Source of the DNA: Bacillota bacterium
GTDB taxonomy: Bacteria > Bacillota > Bacilli > Bacillales_A > Planococcaceae
Assembly: GCA_023405135.1 (NCBI GenBank)
Contig: JAEXYZ010000062.1
Span: 17,195 to 81,194 of the forward strand
DNA: 64,000 bases
Reading direction: 5' to 3'
Shown here: positions 42,982 to 51,582 of the stretch, in pieces
Numbering within the stretch: the stretch's first letter is position 1
Layout of the letters: each line of letters begins with the position of its first letter
The notes under the pieces: generated by a model
Database searches by the model: none
Told to the model about the DNA's origin: nothing
Seen by the model: the letters and a program-made list of their open reading frames with translations, nothing else
Program-made: the position numbers and the translations under genes

Positions 42982-44664
42982 TTATTTTTTAAGTTTTAGT
43001 ACCATTTCTTCATTTGGTGTAACGTAAAGAGTTTTTTGTTCAAAGTAAATGACAAACCCTGGCTTTGCCCCATTTGGTTTTTTCACTTGACGAATTTCTG
43101 TGTAGTCCACTGGAACAGAAGAAGACTCTCGCGCTTTACTATAATAAGCACTTAAGGTAGCTGCTTCTAGTAAAGTTGTTTCGTCTGGTTCGTTTGAATG
43201 AATGACTACGTGAGAACCAGGGATATCTTTAGTATGAAGCCAAATATCTGTTTTTTTCGCTAACTTGAATGTTAAATAATCATTTTGTTTATTATTTTTC
43301 CCCACGGAAATCGCAATTCCTGTTGAAGAAACAAATTGCTCGGGGGAAGGCTTTGTCGGTTTTTTCTTACGTTTTGTTGCACGCATACGAAGATAGCCTT
43401 GTTCTGCAAGCTCTTCACGAATTTCTTCTATATCAGCAGGGGAAGCTTGTCCAACCTGTGCTAGAATCATCTCGAAATACTGGATTTCACTTTTTGTTTT
43501 TTCCATTTGCTCATTAATCATGATCAATGCATTTTTTGCTTTATTATATTTCGTATAATAGCTTTGAGCATTTTCAACTGGTGTTTTTCTTTCACTAATC
43601 GGGATGGTGATTTGCTCTTCATTTTCACTATAGTAATTTATAACAGTTACTTCTTTCATTCCTTTTTCAAACTGATATAAATTGGCCATAAGCAATTCAC
43701 CATAAAGTTGAAATTTATCTAATTTTGATGCATGATCAAGATCCTTTTGAAGCTTTTTTAATTTCAAATTTAGTTTATTCAGTTCATTTTGAAGCCAACG
43801 TTCTAAATCTCCAGCCTGTTGTTTAACACGGTCCCGTTCTGCTCGCGCATAGAAGGTACGATCTAACAAAGCGCTTAAATTTTCAAAAGCTGTTTCTTTT
43901 CCTTTTAAATGAATTAGCTTGGTTGGTGAAAAATAAGTTTTTTGATTAGCTTCTAAATATGTTGGATATGCACTTGTTATGATTTCGTTAATAAACTTTC
44001 GATATTGTTCTATCATATCTCCTTGCTTTAAGCGGTATAATAACTCTTCTGCGTGAGTAGGAGAAAAACCTTTAAAATAAGAAACAACGTCTTTTGCGTT
44101 TTTTTCTTCAGAGAAAAATTTTCGTAATTCATCATCTGAAACCGTTGCTGGATTAATTTTATTTTGTGCAGGTGGAGCTATGTATTGTTGTCCAGGCAAT
44201 ACTGTTCGATAGCTGTTTATTGATGGTGGTAAATGCTTTAAGCTGTCGATAATTTTATTTGAGTCGCTATCAATCAAAAGTACATTACTATGACGTCCCA
44301 TAATTTCAATCGTTAATTTGCGGAAAACTTGATCGCCAATTTCGTTTTTACTTTCAATATTTAATGTAATAATTCGTTCAAAAGCATCTGTCTCAATTCC
44401 ATGAATAAACCCGCCCTCTAAATGCTTTCGTAGCAACATACAAAACATTGGAGGTTCAGCAGGATTATCAATTGACTGTTGTGTTAAGTGCACGCGAGCA
44501 TATGAAGGATGGATGGAACATAGCAATTTAAAATTTTCACCATTCGCACGCATATGTAGTACGATTTCAAGTGCGTTTGGCTGGTGTATTTTTGTAATTC
44601 GTCCTGAAACAAGTTTTTTTAGCTCATTCACCATTGAAAAAGTGAATAATCCATCAAAAGCCAT
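42982..44664 (-). CDS. rqcH: Ribosome quality-control protein RqcH (NFACT family)
   Basis: 560 residues. NFACT-N domain from residue 1 (FDGLFT, GRITKIHQP, MFCMLLRKHLEGGFI), HhH region, central coiled coil (about 280-430) and NFACT-R domain (about 445-545, with DIWLHTKDIPGSHVVI). In B. subtilis RqcH recruits tRNA-Ala to stalled 50S subunits and adds Ala tails that mark nascent chains for degradation. Older names are YloA or fibronectin-binding protein A. The usual Asp-Arg pair near residues 97-98 reads Glu96-Arg97 here. RBS AGAGGAA precedes the ATG. Confidence 0.94.
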   Translation of the reverse strand: MAFDGLFTFSMVNELKKLVSGRITKIHQPNALEIVLHMRANGENFKLLCSIHPSYARVHLTQQSIDNPAEPPMFCMLLRKHLEGGFIHGIETDAFERIITLNIESKNEIGDQVFRKLTIEIMGRHSNVLLIDSDSNKIIDSLKHLPPSINSYRTVLPGQQYIAPPAQNKINPATVSDDELRKFFSEEKNAKDVVSYFKGFSPTHAEELLYRLKQGDMIEQYRKFINEIITSAYPTYLEANQKTYFSPTKLIHLKGKETAFENLSALLDRTFYARAERDRVKQQAGDLERWLQNELNKLNLKLKKLQKDLDHASKLDKFQLYGELLMANLYQFEKGMKEVTVINYYSENEEQITIPISERKTPVENAQSYYTKYNKAKNALIMINEQMEKTKSEIQYFEMILAQVGQASPADIEEIREELAEQGYLRMRATKRKKKPTKPSPEQFVSSTGIAISVGKNNKQNDYLTFKLAKKTDIWLHTKDIPGSHVVIHSNEPDETTLLEAATLSAYYSKARESSSVPVDYTEIRQVKKPNGAKPGFVIYFEQKTLYVTPNEEMVLKLKK

Positions 44665-45066
44665 GTAAATTCCTCTTTTCTAAATTTCTATTAGTACTAG
44701 CGGGTGAGTTTAGTTTTTAGGATATGTCACAAATTAGAATAAACTTATGAGTGAACATGTTATTTAGTCGTCTTTTTGTTAAACATAAATAAAAAAATCA
44801 CTTTTATTATACTATAGTTCGTTCTTCTTGCCTTCTTCATTGCCTTTTTATACTAAATCCTATTCATTTAAAACTTCAATATTGACGAATTTTATTGTGA
44901 AAATTAATTTGCCTCCTTTGCAGGATCAATTAATATAGAAGTGATTAAATTCCCTAGTTAATTAAGAAAAGTGAATTGAAAGGGGAATTATTAACAGTTA
45001 AAGTGCGAAAAATTACAAAAGGTATGATATAATTGGAATAGTATGCAAAGAAAGGTGTGACGAACC
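44665..45066. other. Divergent rqcH-yicC promoter region
   Basis: About 400 bp, AT-rich, no gene seen. It must hold promoters for both divergent genes. A TATAAT on the minus strand (44811-44806) may be the rqcH -10, but its -35 is poor. The yicC promoter is listed separately. Confidence 0.6.
45025..45033 (+). promoter_or_regulatory. Extended -10 promoter before yicC
   Basis: TGATATAAT: TG, one base, then a perfect TATAAT at 45028-45033. No good -35 at 17 bp upstream, as is common for extended -10 promoters. It lies 34 bp before the gene. Confidence 0.6.
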
Positions 45067-45942
45067 TTGGTATGTAGTATGACTGGTTTTGGTAGGGGTG
45101 TCACAACCACGAGTAATTTTCAACTTACTGTTGAAGTTCGTTCTGTTAATCATCGTTTTCTTGAAATTTATACGAAATTTCCTAAGGAATGGTTAGAGGC
45201 AGAAATGCTAGCCAAAAAAATTTTTTCACAATATGTACAACGTGGAAAATTAGATGTTGTAGTTAATTTGAAATTGATGGGAAATGAAAAAGCTACGTTT
45301 CAAATTGATTGGTCTATTATTGAGGCTTATAAAAATGCAAAGAAACAACTTCGTGAAGTATTACCCCTAGAAGAAGCATGGACGATGGAGGAGCTTTTTT
45401 CATTAGAAAATGCATTAACATATGAAAAGCAAGAAATTTCCTCAGAGGAGCTTCAAGAGGCTGTAGTAAATGCTGTTAAAGAAGCTGCGGAAAAATTAGT
45501 TGAAATGCGAAAAAGAGAAGGTCAACAATTAAAAAATGCTTTACTTCAATATAAAACAGAATTGAAAGAGCAAATTGAATTTATTCGTGAATTTTCATAT
45601 CAAGCTGTAAAAAAGTATCGCGACAAACTAACTGAAAGAATATTAGAAATTGCAAAGGTAGATGCTATTGAAGATCGTTTGCTTGCTGAAGTAGCATTAT
45701 TTGCTGATCGAGTAGATATTACGGAAGAGCTAGATCGTCTAGATAGCCATTTTAATCAGTTGGAAGAAACGCTAGAAGAATCTACTTCAATCGGTCGTAA
45801 ATTGGATTTCCTAATGCAGGAAATGCATCGGGAAATAAATACGATTGCCTCGAAGAATCAATCTTCTGAAGTATCAGTAGCCGTCGTTCAAAGTAAAACA
45901 ATTTTAGAAAAAATGAGAGAACAAGTACAAAATATCGAATAA
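45067..45942 (+). CDS. yicC: YicC-family endoribonuclease
   Basis: 291 residues. TTG 45067 is chosen (AAAGGTGTGA six bases upstream); homologues likewise begin MV-x-SMTGFGR. The N-terminal YicC domain (SMTGFGRG, VEVRSVNHRFLEI) and the C-terminal DUF1732 part ending with DFLMQEMHREINTIASKNQ and EKMREQVQNIE are both present. YicC members are endoribonucleases in E. coli and B. subtilis. It corresponds to yloC. remA, which follows yloC in B. subtilis, is absent. Confidence 0.92.
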   Translation: MVCSMTGFGRGVTTTSNFQLTVEVRSVNHRFLEIYTKFPKEWLEAEMLAKKIFSQYVQRGKLDVVVNLKLMGNEKATFQIDWSIIEAYKNAKKQLREVLPLEEAWTMEELFSLENALTYEKQEISSEELQEAVVNAVKEAAEKLVEMRKREGQQLKNALLQYKTELKEQIEFIREFSYQAVKKYRDKLTERILEIAKVDAIEDRLLAEVALFADRVDITEELDRLDSHFNQLEETLEESTSIGRKLDFLMQEMHREINTIASKNQSSEVSVAVVQSKTILEKMREQVQNIE

Positions 45943-46056
45943 TTCGTTTATGCTATTAGGTATCATTTAAAAAATGTTGTTTTATTTTGATTTAGCAGAA
46001 GACTTCCACCGAATTGGTGGCGAAAATAGCAGTAAGTAAGGGAGAAGTTGAGAACA

Positions 46057-46674
46057 ATGAGAAAAGAGCGAGGTTTATTAATTGTTCTATCAGGCCCGTC
46101 AGGTGTCGGTAAAGGAACAGTACGTAAAGAGCTATTTTCAAAGGCCGGCACAAATTATGAATACTCGATTTCAATGACAACCCGCTCTCCACGAGAAGGA
46201 GAGGTAGATGGAGTCGATTATTTTTTTAAGACGCGTGAAGAATTTGAAGCCTTAATCGAGGAAGGTGGGTTATTAGAGCATGCCGAATTTGTAGGCAATT
46301 ATTATGGTACCCCACTCGCTTATGTAAATGAAACACTTGATGCAGGTCGAGATGTTTTTTTAGAAATCGAAGTTCAAGGAGCAGCACAAATTCGTGAAAA
46401 AGCTCCTGAAGCACTTTTTATTTTCCTTGCACCACCAAGTCTTTCGGAGCTGCAAAATCGTTTAGTTGGACGAGGTACAGAAACAGAGGAAATTATAAAA
46501 AAGAGAATTGAAACTGCACGAGAAGAACTTGAAATGATGAGTTTATATGATTACGTTGTTGAAAATGACGAAATTCAAAATGCATGTGATAAAATAAATG
46601 CTATTATTATAGCTGAACATTGTCGTCGAGAACGAGTGGAAAAACAATATTTGTCTATGTTGAGAGGAGAATAA
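46057..46674 (+). CDS. gmk: Guanylate kinase
   Basis: 205 residues from ATG 46057. An upstream TTG (46048) is in frame but lies only three bases after GGAG. The P-loop GPSGVGKGT, GMP-binding TTRSPREGEVDGVDYFF, and the lid region are intact. It phosphorylates GMP or dGMP to the diphosphate. The order yicC-gmk-rpoZ-coaC-priA follows B. subtilis, and rpoZ starts five bases after the stop. Confidence 0.96.
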   Translation: MRKERGLLIVLSGPSGVGKGTVRKELFSKAGTNYEYSISMTTRSPREGEVDGVDYFFKTREEFEALIEEGGLLEHAEFVGNYYGTPLAYVNETLDAGRDVFLEIEVQGAAQIREKAPEALFIFLAPPSLSELQNRLVGRGTETEEIIKKRIETAREELEMMSLYDYVVENDEIQNACDKINAIIIAEHCRRERVEKQYLSMLRGE

Positions 46675-46679
46675 ATTTT

Positions 46680-46904
46680 ATGTTATACCCATCTATTGAT
46701 GCATTAAAAAACAAAATTGATTCTAAATATTCTTTAGTAAGTCTTGCTGCCAAACGCGCACGCCAAATGCAAGAACAAGGCGATGAAAAATTAAGAGGCT
46801 ATGTGTCATACAAGCCAGTAGGTAAAGCATTAGAAGAAGTAGCAGCAGGTATTTTAAATAAAGAAAAGCAAGACGAGTCTACAGTATACGAGGACGAAGT
46901 ATAA
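46680..46904 (+). CDS. rpoZ: RNA polymerase omega subunit
   Basis: 74 residues from ATG 46680 with GAGAGGAG upstream; the longer frame lies within gmk and is rejected. LYPSIDALKNKIDSKYSLVSLAAKRARQ and the KPVGKALEEVAAG segment are typical. It helps assemble beta-prime. Confidence 0.94.
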   Translation: MLYPSIDALKNKIDSKYSLVSLAAKRARQMQEQGDEKLRGYVSYKPVGKALEEVAAGILNKEKQDESTVYEDEV

Positions 46905-46961
46905 TTGTCATGCGTCATGCAATTGTAGACATGTAAATTTTATGATATGACGATCTTAAGT

Positions 46962-46991
46962 AGCTCCCGAAGAATTTTTTCTTTGGGAGCT
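46962..46991 (+). other. Hairpin between rpoZ and coaC
   Basis: AGCTCCCGAAGAA (46962-46974) pairs with TTCTTTGGGAGCT (46979-46991) with one G-U, around a short T loop. What follows is TATCATTTGG, not a T-tract, so full termination is doubtful; attenuation or RNA stability is possible. Confidence 0.55.
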
Positions 46992-47016
46992 TATCATTTG
47001 GAAGGGTGAGTTAGTC

Positions 47017-47571
47017 ATGAAAAAGAATATTTTATTATGTGTTTCTGGCGGAATTGCTGTTTATAAAGCAGTTGCCCTTGTTAGCAAATTATCTCAAGCA
47101 AATTTTAATGTTAAAGTAATGATGACGGAATCGGCTCGGAAATTTGTAACACCTTTAAGTTTTCAAGTTATGTCGAAAAACGACGTCTATTATGACACTT
47201 TTGATGAAAAAGATTCCAATGTAATTGCTCATATTGATTTAGCAGATTGGGCAGATTTAATTATCGTTGCTCCGGCTACAGCAAATGTCATTGGTAAACT
47301 TGCAAATGGTATTGCGGATGATATGGTTACAACAACTTTACTTGCTACTACGAGTCCAGTTTGGCTTGCTCCTGCTATGAATGTACATATGTATGATCAT
47401 CCAGCTGTAAAGCGTAATATTGCAAGGTTAGCTGAAGATGGTTGCGCATTTATCGAACCATCAGAAGGATTTTTAGCATGTGGTTACGTTGGCAAAGGTC
47501 GGTTAGAGGAACCTGAAAAAATTACGCAACTTGTAATTGATTTCTTTAAAGGAGAAACGAAAAGCCTATGA
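47017..47571 (+). CDS. coaC: Phosphopantothenoylcysteine decarboxylase, CoaC only
   Basis: 184 residues, only the FMN-dependent decarboxylase half of the usual bifunctional CoaBC of about 400. Catalytic residues are present: His72 in NVIAHIDLADWAD, Asn122 in PAMN, and Cys155 in GFLACGYVGKGRL, matching His75, Asn125 and Cys158 of E. coli. The CoaB ligase domain is missing: the frame stops at 47571 and priA starts at 47568. There is no frameshifted CoaB remnant. A separate CoaB must be encoded elsewhere if CoA is made by this route. Confidence 0.9.
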   Translation: MKKNILLCVSGGIAVYKAVALVSKLSQANFNVKVMMTESARKFVTPLSFQVMSKNDVYYDTFDEKDSNVIAHIDLADWADLIIVAPATANVIGKLANGIADDMVTTTLLATTSPVWLAPAMNVHMYDHPAVKRNIARLAEDGCAFIEPSEGFLACGYVGKGRLEEPEKITQLVIDFFKGETKSL

Positions 47572-49982
47572 CATTAGTTGCCGAGGTAATTGTTGATGTT
47601 GCTGCATATCCAGTAGACCGCCCCTTCGATTACTTAGTACCAGATGAAATGACAAGTTTGATTGAATGTGGATGTCGTGTGAAGGTTCCATTTGGTCCAA
47701 GAAATGTCCTTGGTTTTGTCGTTTTGTTAAAAGATGCAACGGATGTTCCACTAGAAAAAATTAAGCCAATAACGCAGCTTCTGGACATTGTACCTGTTTT
47801 AACAAGCGAAATGCTTGAACTAGCAAAATGGTTAAAACATGAAACAATATGTTATGAAATCGATGCCTTGCAAGTGATGTTGCCTTCTGCATTGCGAGCA
47901 AAATACGAAAAAATGGTAAGGCTTCAAGCAGACACTACATTATTATCTGATTCTCTAAAGGAACTATTTCGAAATTCATCACAAGTAAACTATAAGCAAT
48001 TTGAAAAAAATAATTTACTTCAAGAGCTAAAACAAGCACTTAATGACAAACTAGTTGTCGTTGAAAATGTAGTAAAACAAAAAGGGAATGTCAAAGAAGT
48101 ACGAAAAGTTCAAATTTGTAATGATAAACAAAAGCTTTTAGAAATTCATGGTCAAATTTCGAACCGTGCAAAAAAACAAAAGCAGCTTGTTGAATGGATG
48201 CAATCTCATGTTGGAGAATTAATGGATCCAAACATTTTATATGAAGAAACAAATACTTCTTCACAAGTGTTACAAGCGGTAATTGATTTAGGAGCAGCAA
48301 CATTCATTCAAGAGGAAGTATACCGAGACCCGTTCAATAAAAAGGTTGAAAAAAAAGATTTTTTAGCTCTAACTGATGAGCAATCAATGGCATTAGAAAA
48401 AATAGTTTCATCTATGGAAAATAAACAATCTGAAACCTTTCTTTTACATGGGATTACAGGAAGCGGTAAAACGGAAGTTTATTTACAAGCTATTTCTCAA
48501 TGTTTGAATGATGGGAAAGAAGCAATTGTATTAGTACCAGAAATTTCCCTTACACCACAAATGACAGAAAGATTCAGATCGCGTTTTGGTGAGCTTGTTG
48601 CTGTAATGCACAGTGGATTGTCGGTTGGAGAAAAATATGATGAATGGCGAAAAATTCATGAAGGTAAAGTGAAAGTTGTAGTAGGTGCACGTTCAGCTGT
48701 ATTTGCGCCATTTGAAAATGTTGGAATTATTATTTTAGATGAAGAACATGAATCTACATATAAACAAGAGGATTCACCGAGATATCATGCTAGAGATGTA
48801 GCAATTTGGCGTGGTAAGTATCATCATTGTCCGGTCATATTAGGAAGTGCAACACCTTCATTGGAATCTTTTGCACGGGCTAAGAAAAATGTTTACACAC
48901 TTCTTACTTTGAAGGAACGGGCATTAAAGCAAGCGTTACCTACTGTTCAAGTTGTAGACATGCGAGAAGAGCTGCAAAAGGGCAATCGTTCGATGTTTTC
49001 GACAAGCTTAATACAATCGATTGAAGTACGTTTGCAGAAGAAGGAACAAACAGTTCTGTTTTTAAATAGACGAGGCTATTCTTCATTTGTCCTTTGTAGA
49101 GATTGTGGGACAGTATTACAATGTGAGAATTGTGATATTTCATTAACCTATCATCGGTCAAACGAAAAGTGCAAATGTCATTATTGTGGTTATGAAATTT
49201 CTGTTCCGAAAACGTGTCCTCAATGTCAAAGTGATCATATTCGCTTTTTTGGAACAGGAACACAAAAAGTTGAAGAAGAACTGAAGAAACTATTTCCAGA
49301 CGTAAGAGTTTTAAGGATGGATGTTGATACAACAAAAGCTAAGGGTGCCCATGAGCAAATTTTACAAGCTTTTGGAGATGGACATGCTGATATTTTACTG
49401 GGAACACAGATGATTGCAAAAGGTCTAGATTATCCAAATATTACGTTAGTTGGTGTACTAAGCGCTGATACGTCATTACACTTACCTGACTTTCGTTCTG
49501 CTGAAAAAACTTTTCAGCTGTTAACACAGGTTAGTGGACGAGCTGGACGTCATGAAAAGCCAGGAGAAGTTGTTATTCAAACGTATACACCTGAGCATTA
49601 TGCAATTGAATTATCTAAGTCTCAGGAATATGGACCATTTTATGAACGAGAGATGATCATGCGCCATCAAGCAGGTTATCCACCTTATTTTTATCTAGCC
49701 TTAATTCAAGTATCACATGAGAATGTAATGATGGCGGCAGAATATGCTGCAAAGGCTGTTGAATGGTTACGCTCAAAACTATCGTTTAATGTATCAATTA
49801 TTGGCCCTACAGCCTCTGGAATTAGTCGCCTCCAAAATAGATATCGATACCAATGTTTGATAAAATACAAAATAGAGCCAGAATTAATTCCAACGCTAAT
49901 GCAACTTATAAAATTATATCGATCAGATTGGATAAAAAAAGGAGTTATACTTTCAGTCGACCTAGACCCGACAATGATTTGA
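47568..49982 (+). CDS. priA: Primosomal replication helicase PriA
   Basis: 804 residues. N-terminal 3'-DNA binding domain, Walker A GITGSGKTE (about 296-304), DEEH helicase box (ILDEEHESTYKQED), a zinc-binding insertion with eight Cys (CRDCGTVLQCENCD ... CHYCG ... CPQC), and the helicase C-terminal part with GRAGRHEKPGEV. It restarts stalled forks by loading the replicative helicase through DnaD and DnaB. The start overlaps the coaC stop by four bases. Confidence 0.96.
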   Translation: MTLVAEVIVDVAAYPVDRPFDYLVPDEMTSLIECGCRVKVPFGPRNVLGFVVLLKDATDVPLEKIKPITQLLDIVPVLTSEMLELAKWLKHETICYEIDALQVMLPSALRAKYEKMVRLQADTTLLSDSLKELFRNSSQVNYKQFEKNNLLQELKQALNDKLVVVENVVKQKGNVKEVRKVQICNDKQKLLEIHGQISNRAKKQKQLVEWMQSHVGELMDPNILYEETNTSSQVLQAVIDLGAATFIQEEVYRDPFNKKVEKKDFLALTDEQSMALEKIVSSMENKQSETFLLHGITGSGKTEVYLQAISQCLNDGKEAIVLVPEISLTPQMTERFRSRFGELVAVMHSGLSVGEKYDEWRKIHEGKVKVVVGARSAVFAPFENVGIIILDEEHESTYKQEDSPRYHARDVAIWRGKYHHCPVILGSATPSLESFARAKKNVYTLLTLKERALKQALPTVQVVDMREELQKGNRSMFSTSLIQSIEVRLQKKEQTVLFLNRRGYSSFVLCRDCGTVLQCENCDISLTYHRSNEKCKCHYCGYEISVPKTCPQCQSDHIRFFGTGTQKVEEELKKLFPDVRVLRMDVDTTKAKGAHEQILQAFGDGHADILLGTQMIAKGLDYPNITLVGVLSADTSLHLPDFRSAEKTFQLLTQVSGRAGRHEKPGEVVIQTYTPEHYAIELSKSQEYGPFYEREMIMRHQAGYPPYFYLALIQVSHENVMMAAEYAAKAVEWLRSKLSFNVSIIGPTASGISRLQNRYRYQCLIKYKIEPELIPTLMQLIKLYRSDWIKKGVILSVDLDPTMI

Positions 49983-50026
49983 TAAGATAAATTAATTTTA
50001 TTAATATACTAGGCAAATATTATTTT

Positions 50027-50115
50027 CGATTGTAGCGGAAGACGGCGAGTGCATCTGACGCTTCGCTATTGACGGACCCGCCCTAGATGCGCGTCCGTCT
50101 GTAGCGAAAATCGTA
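50027..50115 (+). repeat. Dispersed GC-rich palindromic element
   Basis: An imperfect inverted repeat in the priA-def gap: AGACGG...GCATCT (about 50039-50055) faces AGATGC...CCGTCT (about 50085-50100), and TTTTCG/GTAGCG sequences recur at the outer edges. The first 21 bases (GGAAGACGGCGAGTGCATCT plus G, 50037-50057) occur exactly again at 62047-62067. It is richer in GC than its flanks. Confidence 0.75.
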
Positions 50116-50146
50116 GAGTAGTAGAAGTGTAGAAAGAGGTAATATA

Positions 50147-50638
50147 ATGGCAATTAAAGAAATAGTAAAACATCCTGCAACGGTGCTAACAGAAAAATGT
50201 AACGAAGTTACAGTAATTGATGAGAAAATAATTACACTTCTTGATGATTTATATGACACGATGGTTGAATATGATGGAGTCGGCATTGCAGCTCCACAAA
50301 TTAACGTTCCATTACGTGTAGCAATTGTTGAAATCGGCGAAGAACGCGATATTTTAGAGATGATTAATCCTATTGTACTCGAAGTAGATGGAGCAGAAGT
50401 TGATATAGAAGGTTGTTTAAGCTTTCCGAATTTATTTGGTGAAGTAGAAAGACCTACATATGTAAAAATTGAAGCATGTGATCGAGAAGGACGTGTTTAT
50501 GAATTAGAAGCAGGTGGTTTTGATGCTCGTGCTATTCTTCATGAAATCGATCATTTAGATGGTGTTTTATTTAATTCAAAAATGATAAGAGTAGTGCCAG
50601 AAGAGGAACTTGAAGAAATGTATGGTGAGGAGGAGTAA
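50147..50638 (+). CDS. def: Peptide deformylase
   Basis: 163 residues. The three PDF motifs are complete: GVGIAAPQI (about 44-52), EGCLSF (metal ligand Cys90) and HEIDHLDG (His132, Glu133, His136). It removes the N-formyl group from nascent proteins. It is paired with fmt two bases downstream, the usual arrangement. Confidence 0.96.
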   Translation: MAIKEIVKHPATVLTEKCNEVTVIDEKIITLLDDLYDTMVEYDGVGIAAPQINVPLRVAIVEIGEERDILEMINPIVLEVDGAEVDIEGCLSFPNLFGEVERPTYVKIEACDREGRVYELEAGGFDARAILHEIDHLDGVLFNSKMIRVVPEEELEEMYGEEE

Positions 50639-50640
50639 AA

Positions 50641-51582
50641 ATGACTTCTGTTGTATTTATGGGGACCCCTGCTTTTTCTGTACCGATTTTACGTATGATA
50701 CATGAAGAAGGCTATGAAGTACTTGCGGTTGTAACGCAGCCTGATCGTCCAGTAGGGCGTAAACGAGTATTAACTCCTCCACCAGTAAAGGAAGAAGCAA
50801 TGCGTTTAGGCCTGCCAGTTATTCAACCGGAGAAATTACGACAATCTGCGGAACTTGAAGAAATAATTTCGCTAAATCCAGATATTATTATTACTGCAGC
50901 ATTCGGTCAAATTTTGCCAAAAAAATTGTTAGATGCTCCACGTCTTGGTTGCATTAATGTTCACGCTTCATTATTGCCTAAATACCGAGGTGGTGCACCG
51001 ATTCATCAAGCAATTCTTGACGGTGAAGAAAAAACAGGTGTAACGATTATGTATATGGCCGAAAAATTAGATGCTGGCGATATTATTACGCAACGTGAGA
51101 TTGCAATTGAAGAAACTGACAATACTGGGAGTATGTTTGATAAATTAAGTATTCTAGGTAGAGATTTATTAAAAGATACGTTACCGTTAATTGTTGAAGG
51201 TAAAAATGAGCGATTAATACAAGATGAGGAAAAAGCAACTTTTGCTCATAATATTTCTAGAGAGCAAGAAAGAATTGATTGGACAAAGAATGCAAGAACT
51301 GTTTTTAACCAAGTGCGAGGTTTATCTCCGTGGCCTACTGCTTACACAACCTTTCAAGGTGAAAATGTGAAAGTATGGGCAGCTAAATTAGGTGAAACTT
51401 CGACGAATGCATCACCAGGTGAAGTGGTAAAAATTAATAAAGATAGTTTTGAAATTGCTGCTGGTGATGGAAATTCATTAACAATTTTAGAGCTACAGCC
51501 TGCTGGAAAAAAACGTATGACAGCGGAAGAATACTTGCGTGGAACAGGTTCAAAACTCGCGATAGGGGACAAATTTGAATGA
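50641..51582 (+). CDS. fmt: Methionyl-tRNA formyltransferase
   Basis: 313 residues. N-terminal formyltransferase domain with MGTPAFSVPIL, the catalytic NVHASLLPKYRGGAPI segment (about 108-123) and the conserved Asp in AGDIITQ; C-terminal OB-like domain. It formylates Met-tRNAfMet from 10-formyl-THF. Stop overlaps the rsmB start. Confidence 0.96.
   Translation: MTSVVFMGTPAFSVPILRMIHEEGYEVLAVVTQPDRPVGRKRVLTPPPVKEEAMRLGLPVIQPEKLRQSAELEEIISLNPDIIITAAFGQILPKKLLDAPRLGCINVHASLLPKYRGGAPIHQAILDGEEKTGVTIMYMAEKLDAGDIITQREIAIEETDNTGSMFDKLSILGRDLLKDTLPLIVEGKNERLIQDEEKATFAHNISREQERIDWTKNARTVFNQVRGLSPWPTAYTTFQGENVKVWAAKLGETSTNASPGEVVKINKDSFEIAAGDGNSLTILELQPAGKKRMTAEEYLRGTGSKLAIGDKFE

Noticed and set aside
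47560..47640. Frameshifted remains of the CoaB domain after coaC
   Set aside because: The sequence from 47568 is the well-conserved PriA N-terminus; no CoaB motifs appear in any frame.
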